Source: Marinicella rhabdoformis (lineage in GTDB: Bacteria > Pseudomonadota > Gammaproteobacteria > Xanthomonadales > Marinicellaceae). From it: a stretch of DNA of 64,000 nucleotides. Position numbers and translations under genes: made by a program. Shown here piece by piece: positions 20,236-28,934 of the stretch (position 1 is its first letter; each line of letters opens with the position of its first letter). Below the pieces are notes generated by a model. The model did no database searches, was not told the DNA's origin, and worked only from the letters and a program-made list of their open reading frames with translations. The stretch covers positions 1,337,914-1,401,913 of the forward strand of contig NZ_VTFS01000001.1 of NCBI RefSeq assembly GCF_009671245.1. The letters are read 5' to 3'.

Positions 20236-21548
20236 TGACAGTGATTACCGACACCATCGCCGCTATAGCAACACCTGCGGGTACCGGTGGTGTCGGGATC
20301 ATTAGAATATCTGGCAAAGACAGCCTGTCAATTTGTCAAAAGCTCTCAGGGATTAAAAACCCTCAACCACGCAAAGCCTATTTTGCTCACTTCAAAAACC
20401 AGCAACATCAAACCATAGATTCTGGTTTGGTCCTGTATTTCAAAGATCCCGCTTCTTTCACAGGCGAGGATGTGGTTGAACTACAAGGCCATGGCGGTCA
20501 TGTGGTGATGCACATGTTGTTGAAAGCGGTTTTGTCATTGGGTGCTCGCATGGCCCGGCCGGGTGAATTTTCAGAACGTGCTTTTTTGAATGACAAGATT
20601 GACTTGGTTCAAGCAGAAGCCATTGCTGATGTGATATCAAGTGGCTCTGAACAAGCCGTATTGGCCTCACAACGTGCTTTAAAAGGTGAGTTTTCAACCC
20701 GCATCAACAACATTTTGGAACTGTTGATTCAAACACGTATTTGGGTAGAATCTGCGATAGACTTCCCTGAGGAAGAAATTGATTTCTTGGCCGATACGCA
20801 GTTACGTGAGCAAATGAATCAATTGAATAAAACCCTAACTGACACAGTAAGACAAACCCAAACTGGCGTGGTATTAAATCAAGGCATCAGTATTGCCATA
20901 GTGGGGAAACCCAATGCAGGAAAATCTTCATTACTTAACTGTTTAACCCAAGAAAATACCGCCATCATTTCAGATGTCGCTGGTACCACCCGAGATGTGG
21001 TTAAAGAAGACATCGTATTGCAAGGCATTCCAGTTCGTTTACTGGATACGGCAGGCATTCACGAAACAGATAATCCAATTGAACAGCAGGGTATTGAAAA
21101 AGCCCTGACCATCAAAGAACAAGCCGATGTGGTGTTACATGTGGTTGATGGCAGTCAAAATCTTGATTTTGAAATTCAATCTGAAAAAGAAATTGTGGTC
21201 ATTAATAAATCAGATTTGATTGATAATCAGCAACAAAAAGAAGACTGGGTATATGTTTCGGCATTAACACAAAACGGTATTGAGGCTTTGATACAAACCA
21301 TTGTAGATAAAGTCACAGTGGCCACTTTGAATGAATCGACTTTCACGGCCCGAAAAAGACACATCAAACAGTTAGAAATCACCCAAACACACGTGGCAGA
21401 AGCCGAACAGCAATTGACACACAACCAAGGTGAACTATCTGCTGAAGAATTGCGATTGGCACAGAATGCATTGAGTGAAATCACCGGTGAATTTTCATCA
21501 GACGACCTACTCGGCCGAATTTTTTCTAGTTTCTGTATTGGTAAGTAA
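20235..21548 (+). CDS. mnmE: tRNA modification GTPase MnmE
   Basis: 437 residues. The N-terminal folate-binding domain (IAAIATPAGTGGVGIIRISG) is followed by a helical domain with an inserted G domain: GKPNAGKSSLLN, DVAGTTRD, DTAGIHET and NKSD. The C-terminal CIGK motif is intact. With MnmG it modifies U34 of certain tRNAs. mnmG, rsmG and parAB, often found downstream, are not in this window. Confidence 0.97.
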   Translation: MTVITDTIAAIATPAGTGGVGIIRISGKDSLSICQKLSGIKNPQPRKAYFAHFKNQQHQTIDSGLVLYFKDPASFTGEDVVELQGHGGHVVMHMLLKAVLSLGARMARPGEFSERAFLNDKIDLVQAEAIADVISSGSEQAVLASQRALKGEFSTRINNILELLIQTRIWVESAIDFPEEEIDFLADTQLREQMNQLNKTLTDTVRQTQTGVVLNQGISIAIVGKPNAGKSSLLNCLTQENTAIISDVAGTTRDVVKEDIVLQGIPVRLLDTAGIHETDNPIEQQGIEKALTIKEQADVVLHVVDGSQNLDFEIQSEKEIVVINKSDLIDNQQQKEDWVYVSALTQNGIEALIQTIVDKVTVATLNESTFTARKRHIKQLEITQTHVAEAEQQLTHNQGELSAEELRLAQNALSEITGEFSSDDLLGRIFSSFCIGK

Positions 21549-21615
21549 GGTTTATCTTGGTTTGTGAGCCACAATAACGGAGCGTCCATAACCAAAAAAG
21601 GCATCTGTATCAGGT

Positions 21616-22288
21616 TTAATTATTTTTTGCAGATTTAAAACCAACGGCTTCAACTCTATCCACTACATCAAATCCATAATTTCTATAACAAAAGACCTTA
21701 TCAACACCACGCAAAGAGTCAGAATGGTATTCAGCGGGTAAAATTTGTTTTCGCTTACCATCAATGATGGCTGTGCGTTCTGTGGTTTTATCTTGGGTGC
21801 TTAGTGGTACTGTGAACAATATTAACCCGCCTGGTTTGAGTACCCTATAAATTTCTGAAACCTTTCAAGTCATCTTCTACATGTTCAAAAACTTCTAGTG
21901 ACGTGCATACATCAAATTGATTATTTACATAAGTCAGTTGTTGTACGTCTTGGCACTGAGTGTCGTTATAAAAAACTCCTAATGGAACATCATCAAAATA
22001 TTCACTGAAAGTTAGCTGATGAATAGATTGTTGCAGACATTGGAAACATGAACCGCGCGAAGATAGCTCGTAGATTTTAAGTGATTGATTTTTATCTACA
22101 TGTTTATTAAATACTTGGGCTAAAGACTGGCTGACAGCAGAGCCTTTACATCTTAAACAACGCACGCCCATTTCATCATTGAAAATTTTTAACTGGTATT
22201 TGAATCCACAAAGTGAGCAAGGTGTATTCTTTAAAGAAACTTTGGTAGGTTCAAGTTTCTTTATTATATTCAACAATTTAGTAAACAA
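21616..22288 (-). pseudogene. Frameshifted SAM-dependent methyltransferase
   Basis: Two consecutive frames encode one protein. The first (22288 to 21845) starts with TTG, carries a four-Cys zinc-ribbon-like segment (CSLCG then CLRC) and reaches FDVCTSLEVFEHVEDDLKGF. The second frame then continues EIYRVLKPGGLILFTVPLST and ends at 21616. A 1-base gain or 2-base loss near 21860 breaks the gene at the usual EHV/LKPGG junction of class I methyltransferases. It directly follows the FkbM gene. It is a real pseudogene or a sequencing error. Confidence 0.8.
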
Positions 22289-22289
22289 A

Positions 22290-23168
22290 TCAGGTGTCAG
22301 TTTTGGTGATGGCTAACATTAAATGTTGACTGGTACTTGAGTTTAATAAATAATCTTTATCTATAGGCTCATACAAAGATTCTTTGTGACTCAGTTTAAT
22401 CACTTGATAACCTTCATCAAATATTTGGTTAATAAAATGTTCAACATTGTTATAACGGGCTCTGTTGAACTCCATCAGAATTTTTAAGTTGGGATTTTTC
22501 TCTCTGGTTTTCTTGCTTCCATACCAAAACCTGTCTTCGGAACCTTCAATATCAATTTTAATGAAATCAATTTGATTAACATGACTGAGTAAGTTATCGA
22601 TAGAATCTGTTTCGACTTGAATTAAATTAGGGTAGTGCCTTTTTTGGGCTTGAACAGACACATTGTCTGCAAGCAAACCATTCATTGGTGTGTCGTCACT
22701 GTAAGCAAAGTCAATAGACTCCCCTGCAACATCAGAAACGCCTTTGTTAATTACATTTATCTTGTTTTCAAAACCGTTGATTTTACTGCTTTTTATGACA
22801 AGCTTACTCAGGTTGGGATTGGCTTCTAAGGAATGAACCTCACCATGAGGGCCGACCAAAGAAGCCATAAGCATTGAATAGTAGCCATAATTAGCACCAA
22901 CATCTAGAGCTGTCATGCCTGGCTCAACATGTCTTGCAATATACTCTGTTATATTCATTTCCCAAAAACCATTCATCTGTAACTGAATGCCGAGCCGTTC
23001 ATCTAAGGTATTTACAAACATTAAAAATTGACCTAAAACACGGCAAACACACTGGTTGTGTCCTTGATAACTGGTGTGAACGAGTGACCTTATGGTTTTG
23101 ATGTTTTCATTTCTATTACTTTCTGTTTTTAATCTTTGAATCGGGAACAGCCCATTAGCAGCTAACAT
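22290..23168 (-). CDS. FkbM family methyltransferase
   Basis: 292 residues from the ATG at 23168; a TTG seven codons upstream is an alternative start. It contains the SAM-binding motif ALDVGANYGYYSMLMA, EVHSLEANPNL, and the FkbM signature IDFIKIDIEGSEDRFWYG. The family O-methylates sugars or small molecules, often in surface-glycan clusters, though no other glycan gene is present here. The broken methyltransferase follows after 1 bp. Confidence 0.88.
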   Translation of the reverse strand: MLAANGLFPIQRLKTESNRNENIKTIRSLVHTSYQGHNQCVCRVLGQFLMFVNTLDERLGIQLQMNGFWEMNITEYIARHVEPGMTALDVGANYGYYSMLMASLVGPHGEVHSLEANPNLSKLVIKSSKINGFENKINVINKGVSDVAGESIDFAYSDDTPMNGLLADNVSVQAQKRHYPNLIQVETDSIDNLLSHVNQIDFIKIDIEGSEDRFWYGSKKTREKNPNLKILMEFNRARYNNVEHFINQIFDEGYQVIKLSHKESLYEPIDKDYLLNSSTSQHLMLAITKTDT

Positions 23169-23324
23169 AAAGTTTTCCAAAATAAACAAGTATCATAGTC
23201 AAATACAAAAAACTAGCCAGTATTTATTGGAAAAAAGTAATTTAATGTTGGTTTGATTCACAATAAACGAGGGTAATTGAAAATATTAGTAAAATAAAAA
23301 ATTCATATTGTTTACACAGTTTTA

Positions 23325-23340
23325 GGGTTTAATAACCCTC
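23325..23340 (+). repeat. Inverted repeat over the kinase ribosome-binding site
   Basis: AGGGTT, TAAT, AACCCT form a 6-bp palindrome ending at the ATG of the histidine kinase. The left arm holds the AGGG that would serve as ribosome-binding site, so the hairpin could limit translation or be an operator. Confidence 0.4.
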
Positions 23341-24783
23341 ATGAAAAACTATTCTCTAAAAGCCAAAGTATTTATGTTGTTATTGGTTATCACCGGTATG
23401 GTTGTGTTGGTGATGTCTTTATTAATGCAACAGGGCGTTGATAAAAGCTTTAAAAACTACAAAAAATCATTGTCGAAAGAATTCAATCACCGCGTGATTA
23501 ATACATTGGAATGGTATTATGACAATGAAGGTGGCTGGGATAAATTGGTGGGTAATGAAAGGCAGTGGTTTCATTTACTCAACAAAAGTGCCATCAAAGT
23601 CAGCAGAAAAGCCAGTGAAGTTAAATCAAAAAAAACACACAAAGGTATGAAAATACCTGACATTGAATTGCGAGATGAAATCAAAGAAAAGCTTAATCAA
23701 TTCATACCCAACTATGCCTTATTTGACACGAAGAAAAAAAAGATTGTAGGCGCTTCTGAATGGGAAAAAGACCAAGGAAGTGTGTTTAAAATTTGGCATC
23801 AAAAAAAAGTCGTGGGGTTCTTGATATCTACGGGTGAGCAGGCTTCAGTTTCAAAACAAGACAGAAACTTTGCATCTCGCATAAAAAAACTGATATTACT
23901 GATGGCTGTTATTTTGTTGGTGATCAGTGTGTTGTTAACTGTGCCGGTTGCCAATTATTTAGTTAAACCCATCAAAGCCATCAACAATGCCACCAAAAAA
24001 GCCGCTTCTGGCGATTATTCAGTCAGAACTAACATAAAAAGAAAAGATGAATTGGGACAATTAGCTACTAACTTTAACCGGTTGGCTGAAACATTAGAAT
24101 CTAATGCAGCAACACAGAAAAAACAAATGGCAGACATCGCCCATGAGTTGCGTACACCGATTGCTGTGGTGATGGCAGAACTGGAGGCGATACAAGATGG
24201 TATTCATCATGCTGATAAGGAAAGTGTAGGCACCATGCACGGACAAATTTCGGCATTGAAAAATTTGGTGGATGATTTACACCAATTGAGTTTGTCAGAT
24301 TTGGGTACCTTACGCTACAAAATGGAAAAGATGGACTTAGTGCCTTTGGTTAAACAGGTAGTTGCCGCATTCAGTTTGGCAGCAGAACAAAAAGATTTGT
24401 CTTTGAAACTCAAAGAATCGTCTTTGTCTTGTTATGTCTTAGGAGATCACAACCGGTTACATCAACTTTTAAATAATTTGGTCAACAATGCCATCAGTTA
24501 TACAGATGCCGGAGGGGTGATTGAAGTCAGCATTGAATGCAAGGACAAGGTGATAACATTATTGATTGCTGATTCAGAGCCTACATTAACCACAGCAGAA
24601 ATGGCAAAGATGTTCGACAGGTTGTATAGAAAAGAAGCATCTCGAAACAAAAAAACAGGTGGTTCAGGTTTGGGTTTAACGATTGTAAAAAACATTGTTT
24701 CAGCACACCAAGGACACATCATAGCCATGCCTTCAGAATTGGGTGGTGTGGCAATGAAAATTACCCTACCAAAGGTGGTTTGA
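23341..24783 (+). CDS. Sensor histidine kinase
   Basis: 480 residues. Membrane helices at about 8-30 and 183-205 flank a periplasmic sensor domain of about 150 residues. A HAMP domain (about 206-258) and a HisKA domain with phospho-acceptor H268 in DIAHELRTP follow, then a HATPase domain with NNLVNNAISYT and GGSGLGLTIVKNI. Architecture and neighbours resemble BaeS/CpxA-type envelope-stress kinases. The ligand is unknown. Confidence 0.93.
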   Translation: MKNYSLKAKVFMLLLVITGMVVLVMSLLMQQGVDKSFKNYKKSLSKEFNHRVINTLEWYYDNEGGWDKLVGNERQWFHLLNKSAIKVSRKASEVKSKKTHKGMKIPDIELRDEIKEKLNQFIPNYALFDTKKKKIVGASEWEKDQGSVFKIWHQKKVVGFLISTGEQASVSKQDRNFASRIKKLILLMAVILLVISVLLTVPVANYLVKPIKAINNATKKAASGDYSVRTNIKRKDELGQLATNFNRLAETLESNAATQKKQMADIAHELRTPIAVVMAELEAIQDGIHHADKESVGTMHGQISALKNLVDDLHQLSLSDLGTLRYKMEKMDLVPLVKQVVAAFSLAAEQKDLSLKLKESSLSCYVLGDHNRLHQLLNNLVNNAISYTDAGGVIEVSIECKDKVITLLIADSEPTLTTAEMAKMFDRLYRKEASRNKKTGGSGLGLTIVKNIVSAHQGHIIAMPSELGGVAMKITLPKVV

Positions 24784-24784
24784 T

Positions 24785-25450
24785 ATGCCGCATATATTGA
24801 TAGTTGAGGATGAATTGCATTTGGCAAAAACCATGTCAGATTATTTAAAACAGGAACATTATCAGACAACTATTTTGGAACGCGGTGATGTGGTGATGTC
24901 TTTTTTATCTGAAAACCAAGTGGATGTGATTTTGTTGGATTTGATGTTACCAGGATTGAATGGCATGGATGTGTGTCAGATGATAAGAAAAATGAACTCA
25001 TCAACGCCTGTTATCATGACCACAGCCAGGGTTGATGAAATTGACAGGATTTTGGGATTGGAAATTGGGGCCAATGATTATGTGTGTAAGCCTTACAGCC
25101 CGAGAGAAGTGGTGGCTCGGGTCAAAGTGCAGCTAAGACAGTTAAATAAAACAGATATCAGTCCGCTCCAAACCAATGACAACGACATGACGGTTGAACA
25201 ACAACGTAAACATGTACAACTGACGGTTGTTGAATACAGGTTATTGACTAAAATGATGTCACAACCGGGTAGAATTTATACCAGAGACCAATTGATGGAT
25301 GCTGTCTATGATGATGGCCGCATTGTGACAGACAGAACGATTGATTCACACATTAAGAAATTAAGACAAAAACTCAAAACATTGTCACCTCAACATAATT
25401 TCATTCAAGCGATATATGGTTGTGGGTATAAGTTCATCAACAGTGAATAG
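24785..25450 (+). CDS. OmpR-family response regulator
   Basis: 221 residues. The receiver domain has phospho-acceptor D52 in VILLDLMLPGLNG and Lys in VCKPYSPREVVARV. The C-terminal winged helix (about 125-221) ends QAIYGCGYKF. It begins 1 bp after the kinase stop, so the two are co-translated. It most likely controls the Spy-like gene downstream and possibly its own operon. Confidence 0.94.
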   Translation: MPHILIVEDELHLAKTMSDYLKQEHYQTTILERGDVVMSFLSENQVDVILLDLMLPGLNGMDVCQMIRKMNSSTPVIMTTARVDEIDRILGLEIGANDYVCKPYSPREVVARVKVQLRQLNKTDISPLQTNDNDMTVEQQRKHVQLTVVEYRLLTKMMSQPGRIYTRDQLMDAVYDDGRIVTDRTIDSHIKKLRQKLKTLSPQHNFIQAIYGCGYKFINSE

Positions 25451-25451
25451 C

Positions 25452-25485
25452 ATTTTCACAATTCTTCCACATTTGTTGTGAATTT
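25452..25485 (+). promoter_or_regulatory. Inverted repeat upstream of the Spy-like gene
   Basis: ATTTTCACAA and TTGTGAATTT form a 10-bp inverted repeat with one mismatch around a 14-bp centre, just after the response-regulator stop and about 50 bp before the Spy-like start. It is a candidate binding site for that regulator; no U-run supports a terminator. Confidence 0.4.
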
Positions 25486-25531
25486 GGTTGTTATCATGAT
25501 TTTACTTTAAACAAAACCCCCAGGGTGATTT

Positions 25532-25846
25532 ATGAAAAAAATGATGATATTGATGATGTTAGCGATGAGTTTTTCTGTGATGGCAGGACCAGGACACAAA
25601 GGTCATGATGATTACAATTTGACCGATGAGCAGAAAACGGCTTGGAAAGCATTGAAAGAAGAAAAGCATGAACAAATGTCAGCAGCAAAGAAAGACATTT
25701 ATGCAGATTATGAAGACCGTTTGTCAGCGATATTAGATGATGAACAAATGGCCAAATACAAAGAAATGAAAGCCCATAAAAAAGAGCACATGGCAATGAA
25801 AAAACACAAAAAAATGAAACATAAAAAACGCAACAATGAACGTTAA
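25532..25846 (+). CDS. Small Spy/CpxP-like periplasmic protein
   Basis: 104 residues with a signal peptide (MKKMMILMMLAMSFSVMAG). The mature part is helical, Met/Lys/His-rich and contains one LTDEQ motif (about 29-33), reminiscent of the LTxxQ motif of Spy/CpxP chaperones. The C-terminus is a Lys/His/Met-rich tail that could bind metal. A GGTGA ribosome-binding site precedes it. Placement after a two-component system that resembles BaeSR/CpxAR supports an envelope-stress role; homology is weak and inferred. Confidence 0.65.
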   Translation: MKKMMILMMLAMSFSVMAGPGHKGHDDYNLTDEQKTAWKALKEEKHEQMSAAKKDIYADYEDRLSAILDDEQMAKYKEMKAHKKEHMAMKKHKKMKHKKRNNER

Positions 25847-25864
25847 TATCTCTATGAACTCGAG

Positions 25865-25894
25865 AAAACCACCCGCAACAGGGTGGTTTTTTTT
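25865..25894 (+). terminator. Rho-independent terminator after the Spy-like gene
   Basis: AAAACCACCC, GCAACA, GGGTGGTTTT is a perfect 10-bp stem followed by four further T. Confidence 0.92.
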
Positions 25895-25942
25895 GCTTAA
25901 ATTTTACAAGCCAAAGTACGAAAAATAGAATACCATAGACCA

Positions 25943-27268
25943 ATGCTTGATAAAAAACGAACCAAGGCATTGTTAGCCATATCTTTACCCATCATTGGTG
26001 GCATGATGTCTCAAAACATCTTGAATTTGGTTGATTCAGCAATGGTTGGACAGTTGGGGTCAACGGCTTTGGCTGCTGTGGGTCTTGGCGGGTTCATTAA
26101 TTACATGTGTGTGGCTTTTTTCCTTGGCTTTGGAGCTGGTGTTCAAGCGATGGTTTCCAGGCGCATGGGAGAAAAAAAGTCAAACGAAGCGGCAAACCCC
26201 TTGCATGCAGCTTTGATTATCATTGCTTTGACGGCCATTCCAATCACTTTTTTACTCTACTGGTTGTCACCGACTTTATTTCAAATCACCAACTCAGATC
26301 CTGAAGTGATGCAACAAGGCGTACCCTATTTGCAAATGCGCTTTCTTGGTGTGATGTTTTTGGGACTGCATTTCAGTTTTCGTGGCTACTGGAGTGGCAT
26401 CAACATGACCGGCGTGTACCTGAAAGCCTTGTTGTTGGCGCACAGTTGCAATATCGTCATTTCATATGTGCTGATTTTTGGAAAATTTGGTTTGCCAGAA
26501 ATGGGAACAGCCGGTGCAGGATTAGGCACCAGTATCTCTATGGCCATAAGTACTTGTTATTACTTTTATGTTGCCATCAGTCGCACCAAAGATTTTGGCT
26601 TCATGCAAACTTGGCCAAAAAAAGAAACCGTCAAACAAGTCGTAAAAACATCTATCCCCTCTTCTTTCCAACAGTTTTTTTTCGCTGCGGGGTTCACTGT
26701 GTTGTTTTGGATTGTCGGTCAAGTGGGCACCCAAGAGTTGGCTGGCGCCAATGTGATCATTAATTTGATGTTGGTGGGTATATTGCCAGCACTGGGTATT
26801 GGCATCGGCGGTGCCACACTGGTTGGTCAAGCGATGGGTCAAAACAACATTGATCAAGCCCACCAGTGGGGCTGGGATGCGGCCAAGTTGGCAGGTGTTT
26901 TGGTGGTGGTTTTGATGTTGCCTGTGATGCTGTTTCCTGACCCAATCATGGCGGTGTTTTTATCAGAACCACCGGTTCGTGAATTAACACGCCTGCCATT
27001 ACAATTGGCAGCTTTGTCTTTGGCTATAGAGAGTATTGGTATTGTTTTTTTCAACACCATCAATGGAGCGGGTGATACATCAAGAACCATGATGGTTTCG
27101 TTTGTTTTACAGTGGCTGATGTTTTTACCAGCAGCTTGGTTTGTGGGGCCTTATTTAGGTATGGGCTTGACAGCTATTTGGATTGGCCACATCATTTACC
27201 GCATGGTGTTAACCGTAGCAATGGTAATCATGTGGCAAGGCAGAAAGTGGTCTGCGGTTGAAGTGTGA
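25943..27268 (+). CDS. MATE family efflux transporter
   Basis: 441 residues with 12 predicted membrane helices in two related halves. The N-terminal segment LPIIGGMMSQNILNLVDSAMVGQLG is the characteristic MATE first helix and the NGAGDT-like segment near residue 373 belongs to the second half. MATE proteins export cationic drugs or dyes in exchange for Na+ or H+; substrate is unknown. Its stop overlaps the tag start. Confidence 0.93.
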   Translation: MLDKKRTKALLAISLPIIGGMMSQNILNLVDSAMVGQLGSTALAAVGLGGFINYMCVAFFLGFGAGVQAMVSRRMGEKKSNEAANPLHAALIIIALTAIPITFLLYWLSPTLFQITNSDPEVMQQGVPYLQMRFLGVMFLGLHFSFRGYWSGINMTGVYLKALLLAHSCNIVISYVLIFGKFGLPEMGTAGAGLGTSISMAISTCYYFYVAISRTKDFGFMQTWPKKETVKQVVKTSIPSSFQQFFFAAGFTVLFWIVGQVGTQELAGANVIINLMLVGILPALGIGIGGATLVGQAMGQNNIDQAHQWGWDAAKLAGVLVVVLMLPVMLFPDPIMAVFLSEPPVRELTRLPLQLAALSLAIESIGIVFFNTINGAGDTSRTMMVSFVLQWLMFLPAAWFVGPYLGMGLTAIWIGHIIYRMVLTVAMVIMWQGRKWSAVEV

Positions 27269-27852
27269 TGCAAAATAACATGAAAAAGCGTTGTGGATGG
27301 GCAGAAAATCAGGATGAAAATTACCAAGCCTATCACGATGAAGAATGGGGTGTTCCTGTAAAAGATGATCGCGTTTGGTTTGAATTTTTGACATTAGAAG
27401 GTGCGCAAGCCGGCTTAAGTTGGGCGACCATTTTGAACAAGCGCAAAGGGTACAGAAAAGCGTTTGTTGACTTTGATTATAAAAAAGTGGCAGAATTTTC
27501 TGAAGAAAAAATTCAAGCTTTGCGTGAAGATGCCAGTATTGTCAGAAACCAATTAAAAATCAGGTCAACGGTGGGTAATGCCAAAGCGTTAATTACTGTA
27601 CAAAAGGAGTTCGGTAGTTTCAATGACTACATCTGGCAGTTTGTTGGCGGAAAACCCATAGTAAACCAATGGAAAGACATGTCAGAAGTGCCTGTCAGTA
27701 CGGTTGAATCTGATGCCATGAGTAAAGACCTCAAAAAACGTGGGTTCAAGTTTGTTGGAACTACCATTTGTTATGCCTTGATGCAGGCTACCGGCATGGT
27801 TAATGACCACACCACAGATTGTTTTTGTTATCCAAACCTAAGAGAGAAATAA
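27268..27852 (+). CDS. tag: DNA-3-methyladenine glycosylase I
   Basis: 194 residues from the ATG overlapping the MATE stop; an ATG at 27280 is an alternative. Zinc-site residues are visible at both ends: RCGW (Cys9) and AYHDEEWG (His23) at the N-terminus and HTTDCFC at the C-terminus. LEGAQAGLSWATIL is the family signature. It removes 3-methyladenine from DNA. Confidence 0.95.
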   Translation: MQNNMKKRCGWAENQDENYQAYHDEEWGVPVKDDRVWFEFLTLEGAQAGLSWATILNKRKGYRKAFVDFDYKKVAEFSEEKIQALREDASIVRNQLKIRSTVGNAKALITVQKEFGSFNDYIWQFVGGKPIVNQWKDMSEVPVSTVESDAMSKDLKKRGFKFVGTTICYALMQATGMVNDHTTDCFCYPNLREK

Positions 27853-27853
27853 A

Positions 27854-28381
27854 ATGAAAAAAACAGGGTTAATAATTTTGGTGGCTTTCTTGTCAGCATG
27901 TCAACACAAACCAGTGAACACCAAAGCTACTTTTTTTGAAAACTTATCAAGTTTGTGCGGGCAAGTATTCACTGGCTACAGTACTTTTCCTGACGATCCA
28001 AAACATGATTTTGCCGGCAAATTATTGGTGGCCAATTTCAGCGAATGTTCTGCTGAAGAAATTCGTGTGAAGTTTGTTGTCGGTGAGAACCACTCAAGAA
28101 CTTGGGTGATTACCCAAAGTGATAAAGGTTTGTTACTCAAACATGATCACCGCCATGAAGATGGCACACTAGATGAAATAACCAACTACGGTGGTTGGGC
28201 CAATGAGAATGGCACAACATGGCAACAGCACTTTCAAGCCGACCAAGAAACAGCCGACTTGATACCAGCGGCTGCTACCAATGTCTGGATGTTGGCGTTT
28301 GACCCGCAGTCTAAGGTGTTAACTTATGATTTGAAACGCCATGACTTACCTCGCTATCAAGCCAAGCTTAAACCAAAATGA
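27854..28381 (+). CDS. Conserved lipoprotein of unknown function
   Basis: 175 residues with a lipoprotein signal peptide and lipobox LSAC (Cys about residue 16). The mature part has two further Cys and a conserved-looking LLKHDHRHEDGTLDEITNYGG segment. I recognise it as similar to a widespread unnamed secreted-protein family but cannot assign a function. It lies 1 bp after tag, and its stop overlaps the start of the acetyltransferase gene. Confidence 0.75.
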   Translation: MKKTGLIILVAFLSACQHKPVNTKATFFENLSSLCGQVFTGYSTFPDDPKHDFAGKLLVANFSECSAEEIRVKFVVGENHSRTWVITQSDKGLLLKHDHRHEDGTLDEITNYGGWANENGTTWQQHFQADQETADLIPAAATNVWMLAFDPQSKVLTYDLKRHDLPRYQAKLKPK

Positions 28382-28890
28382 TGTCCCCTATTCTGACCAC
28401 TGAACGACTGGTTTTAAGTCACATCAGCACATCGGATATACAATTGATTTTTGATATATTCACAGACCCTGTCTGTATTCGCTTTATCGGTGACCGAGGC
28501 ATTCGCAGTTTGGATGATGCCAAGTCATATATAGCAGAACGTTTTGTTGGTCATTATGAAAAGCATGGCTTTGGGATGTATAAAGTATCGTTTAATAATA
28601 AAGGGATTGGTATTTGTGGTTTGATACAAAGGGATGAAGCAGGCCCTCCTGATATTGGCTTTGCATTTTTAACTGACTACCGAGGCGGTGGTTTTTGCAC
28701 GGAAGCGGCCCAAGCGGTGTTGGATTATGAAAATCAACGCCATGAACTGCCTGAAATCTTGGCCTATACAGACCCAGAAAACACTGCCTCTCAAAAAGTA
28801 TTAGAAAAACTGGGCATGAAAAGAAAAGAAGTCACGCAGCTGAAAGGGCAAGATGTTGATAGTTTGGTGTTTGTACTGAAAAATACTTAA
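28378..28890 (+). CDS. GNAT family N-acetyltransferase (RimJ/RimL-like)
   Basis: 170 residues. It begins with TERLVLSHISTSDIQLIFDI, typical of RimJ/RimL-type acetyltransferases, and contains DIGFAFLTDYRGGGFCTEAA (acetyl-CoA-binding loop) and NTASQKVLEKLGMK near the end. The acceptor is unknown. The ATGATG start overlaps the lipoprotein stop. Confidence 0.88.
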   Translation: MMSPILTTERLVLSHISTSDIQLIFDIFTDPVCIRFIGDRGIRSLDDAKSYIAERFVGHYEKHGFGMYKVSFNNKGIGICGLIQRDEAGPPDIGFAFLTDYRGGGFCTEAAQAVLDYENQRHELPEILAYTDPENTASQKVLEKLGMKRKEVTQLKGQDVDSLVFVLKNT

Positions 28891-28934
28891 TTATTCATTT
28901 ATAATAGCAAGTTGTACTTACACACAACAACAAG

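Noticed and set aside
23341-25450. Naming the two-component pair baeS/baeR or cpxA/cpxR
   Set aside because: Architecture fits several OmpR-family systems; sensor-domain similarity cannot be judged by eye, so no symbol is given.
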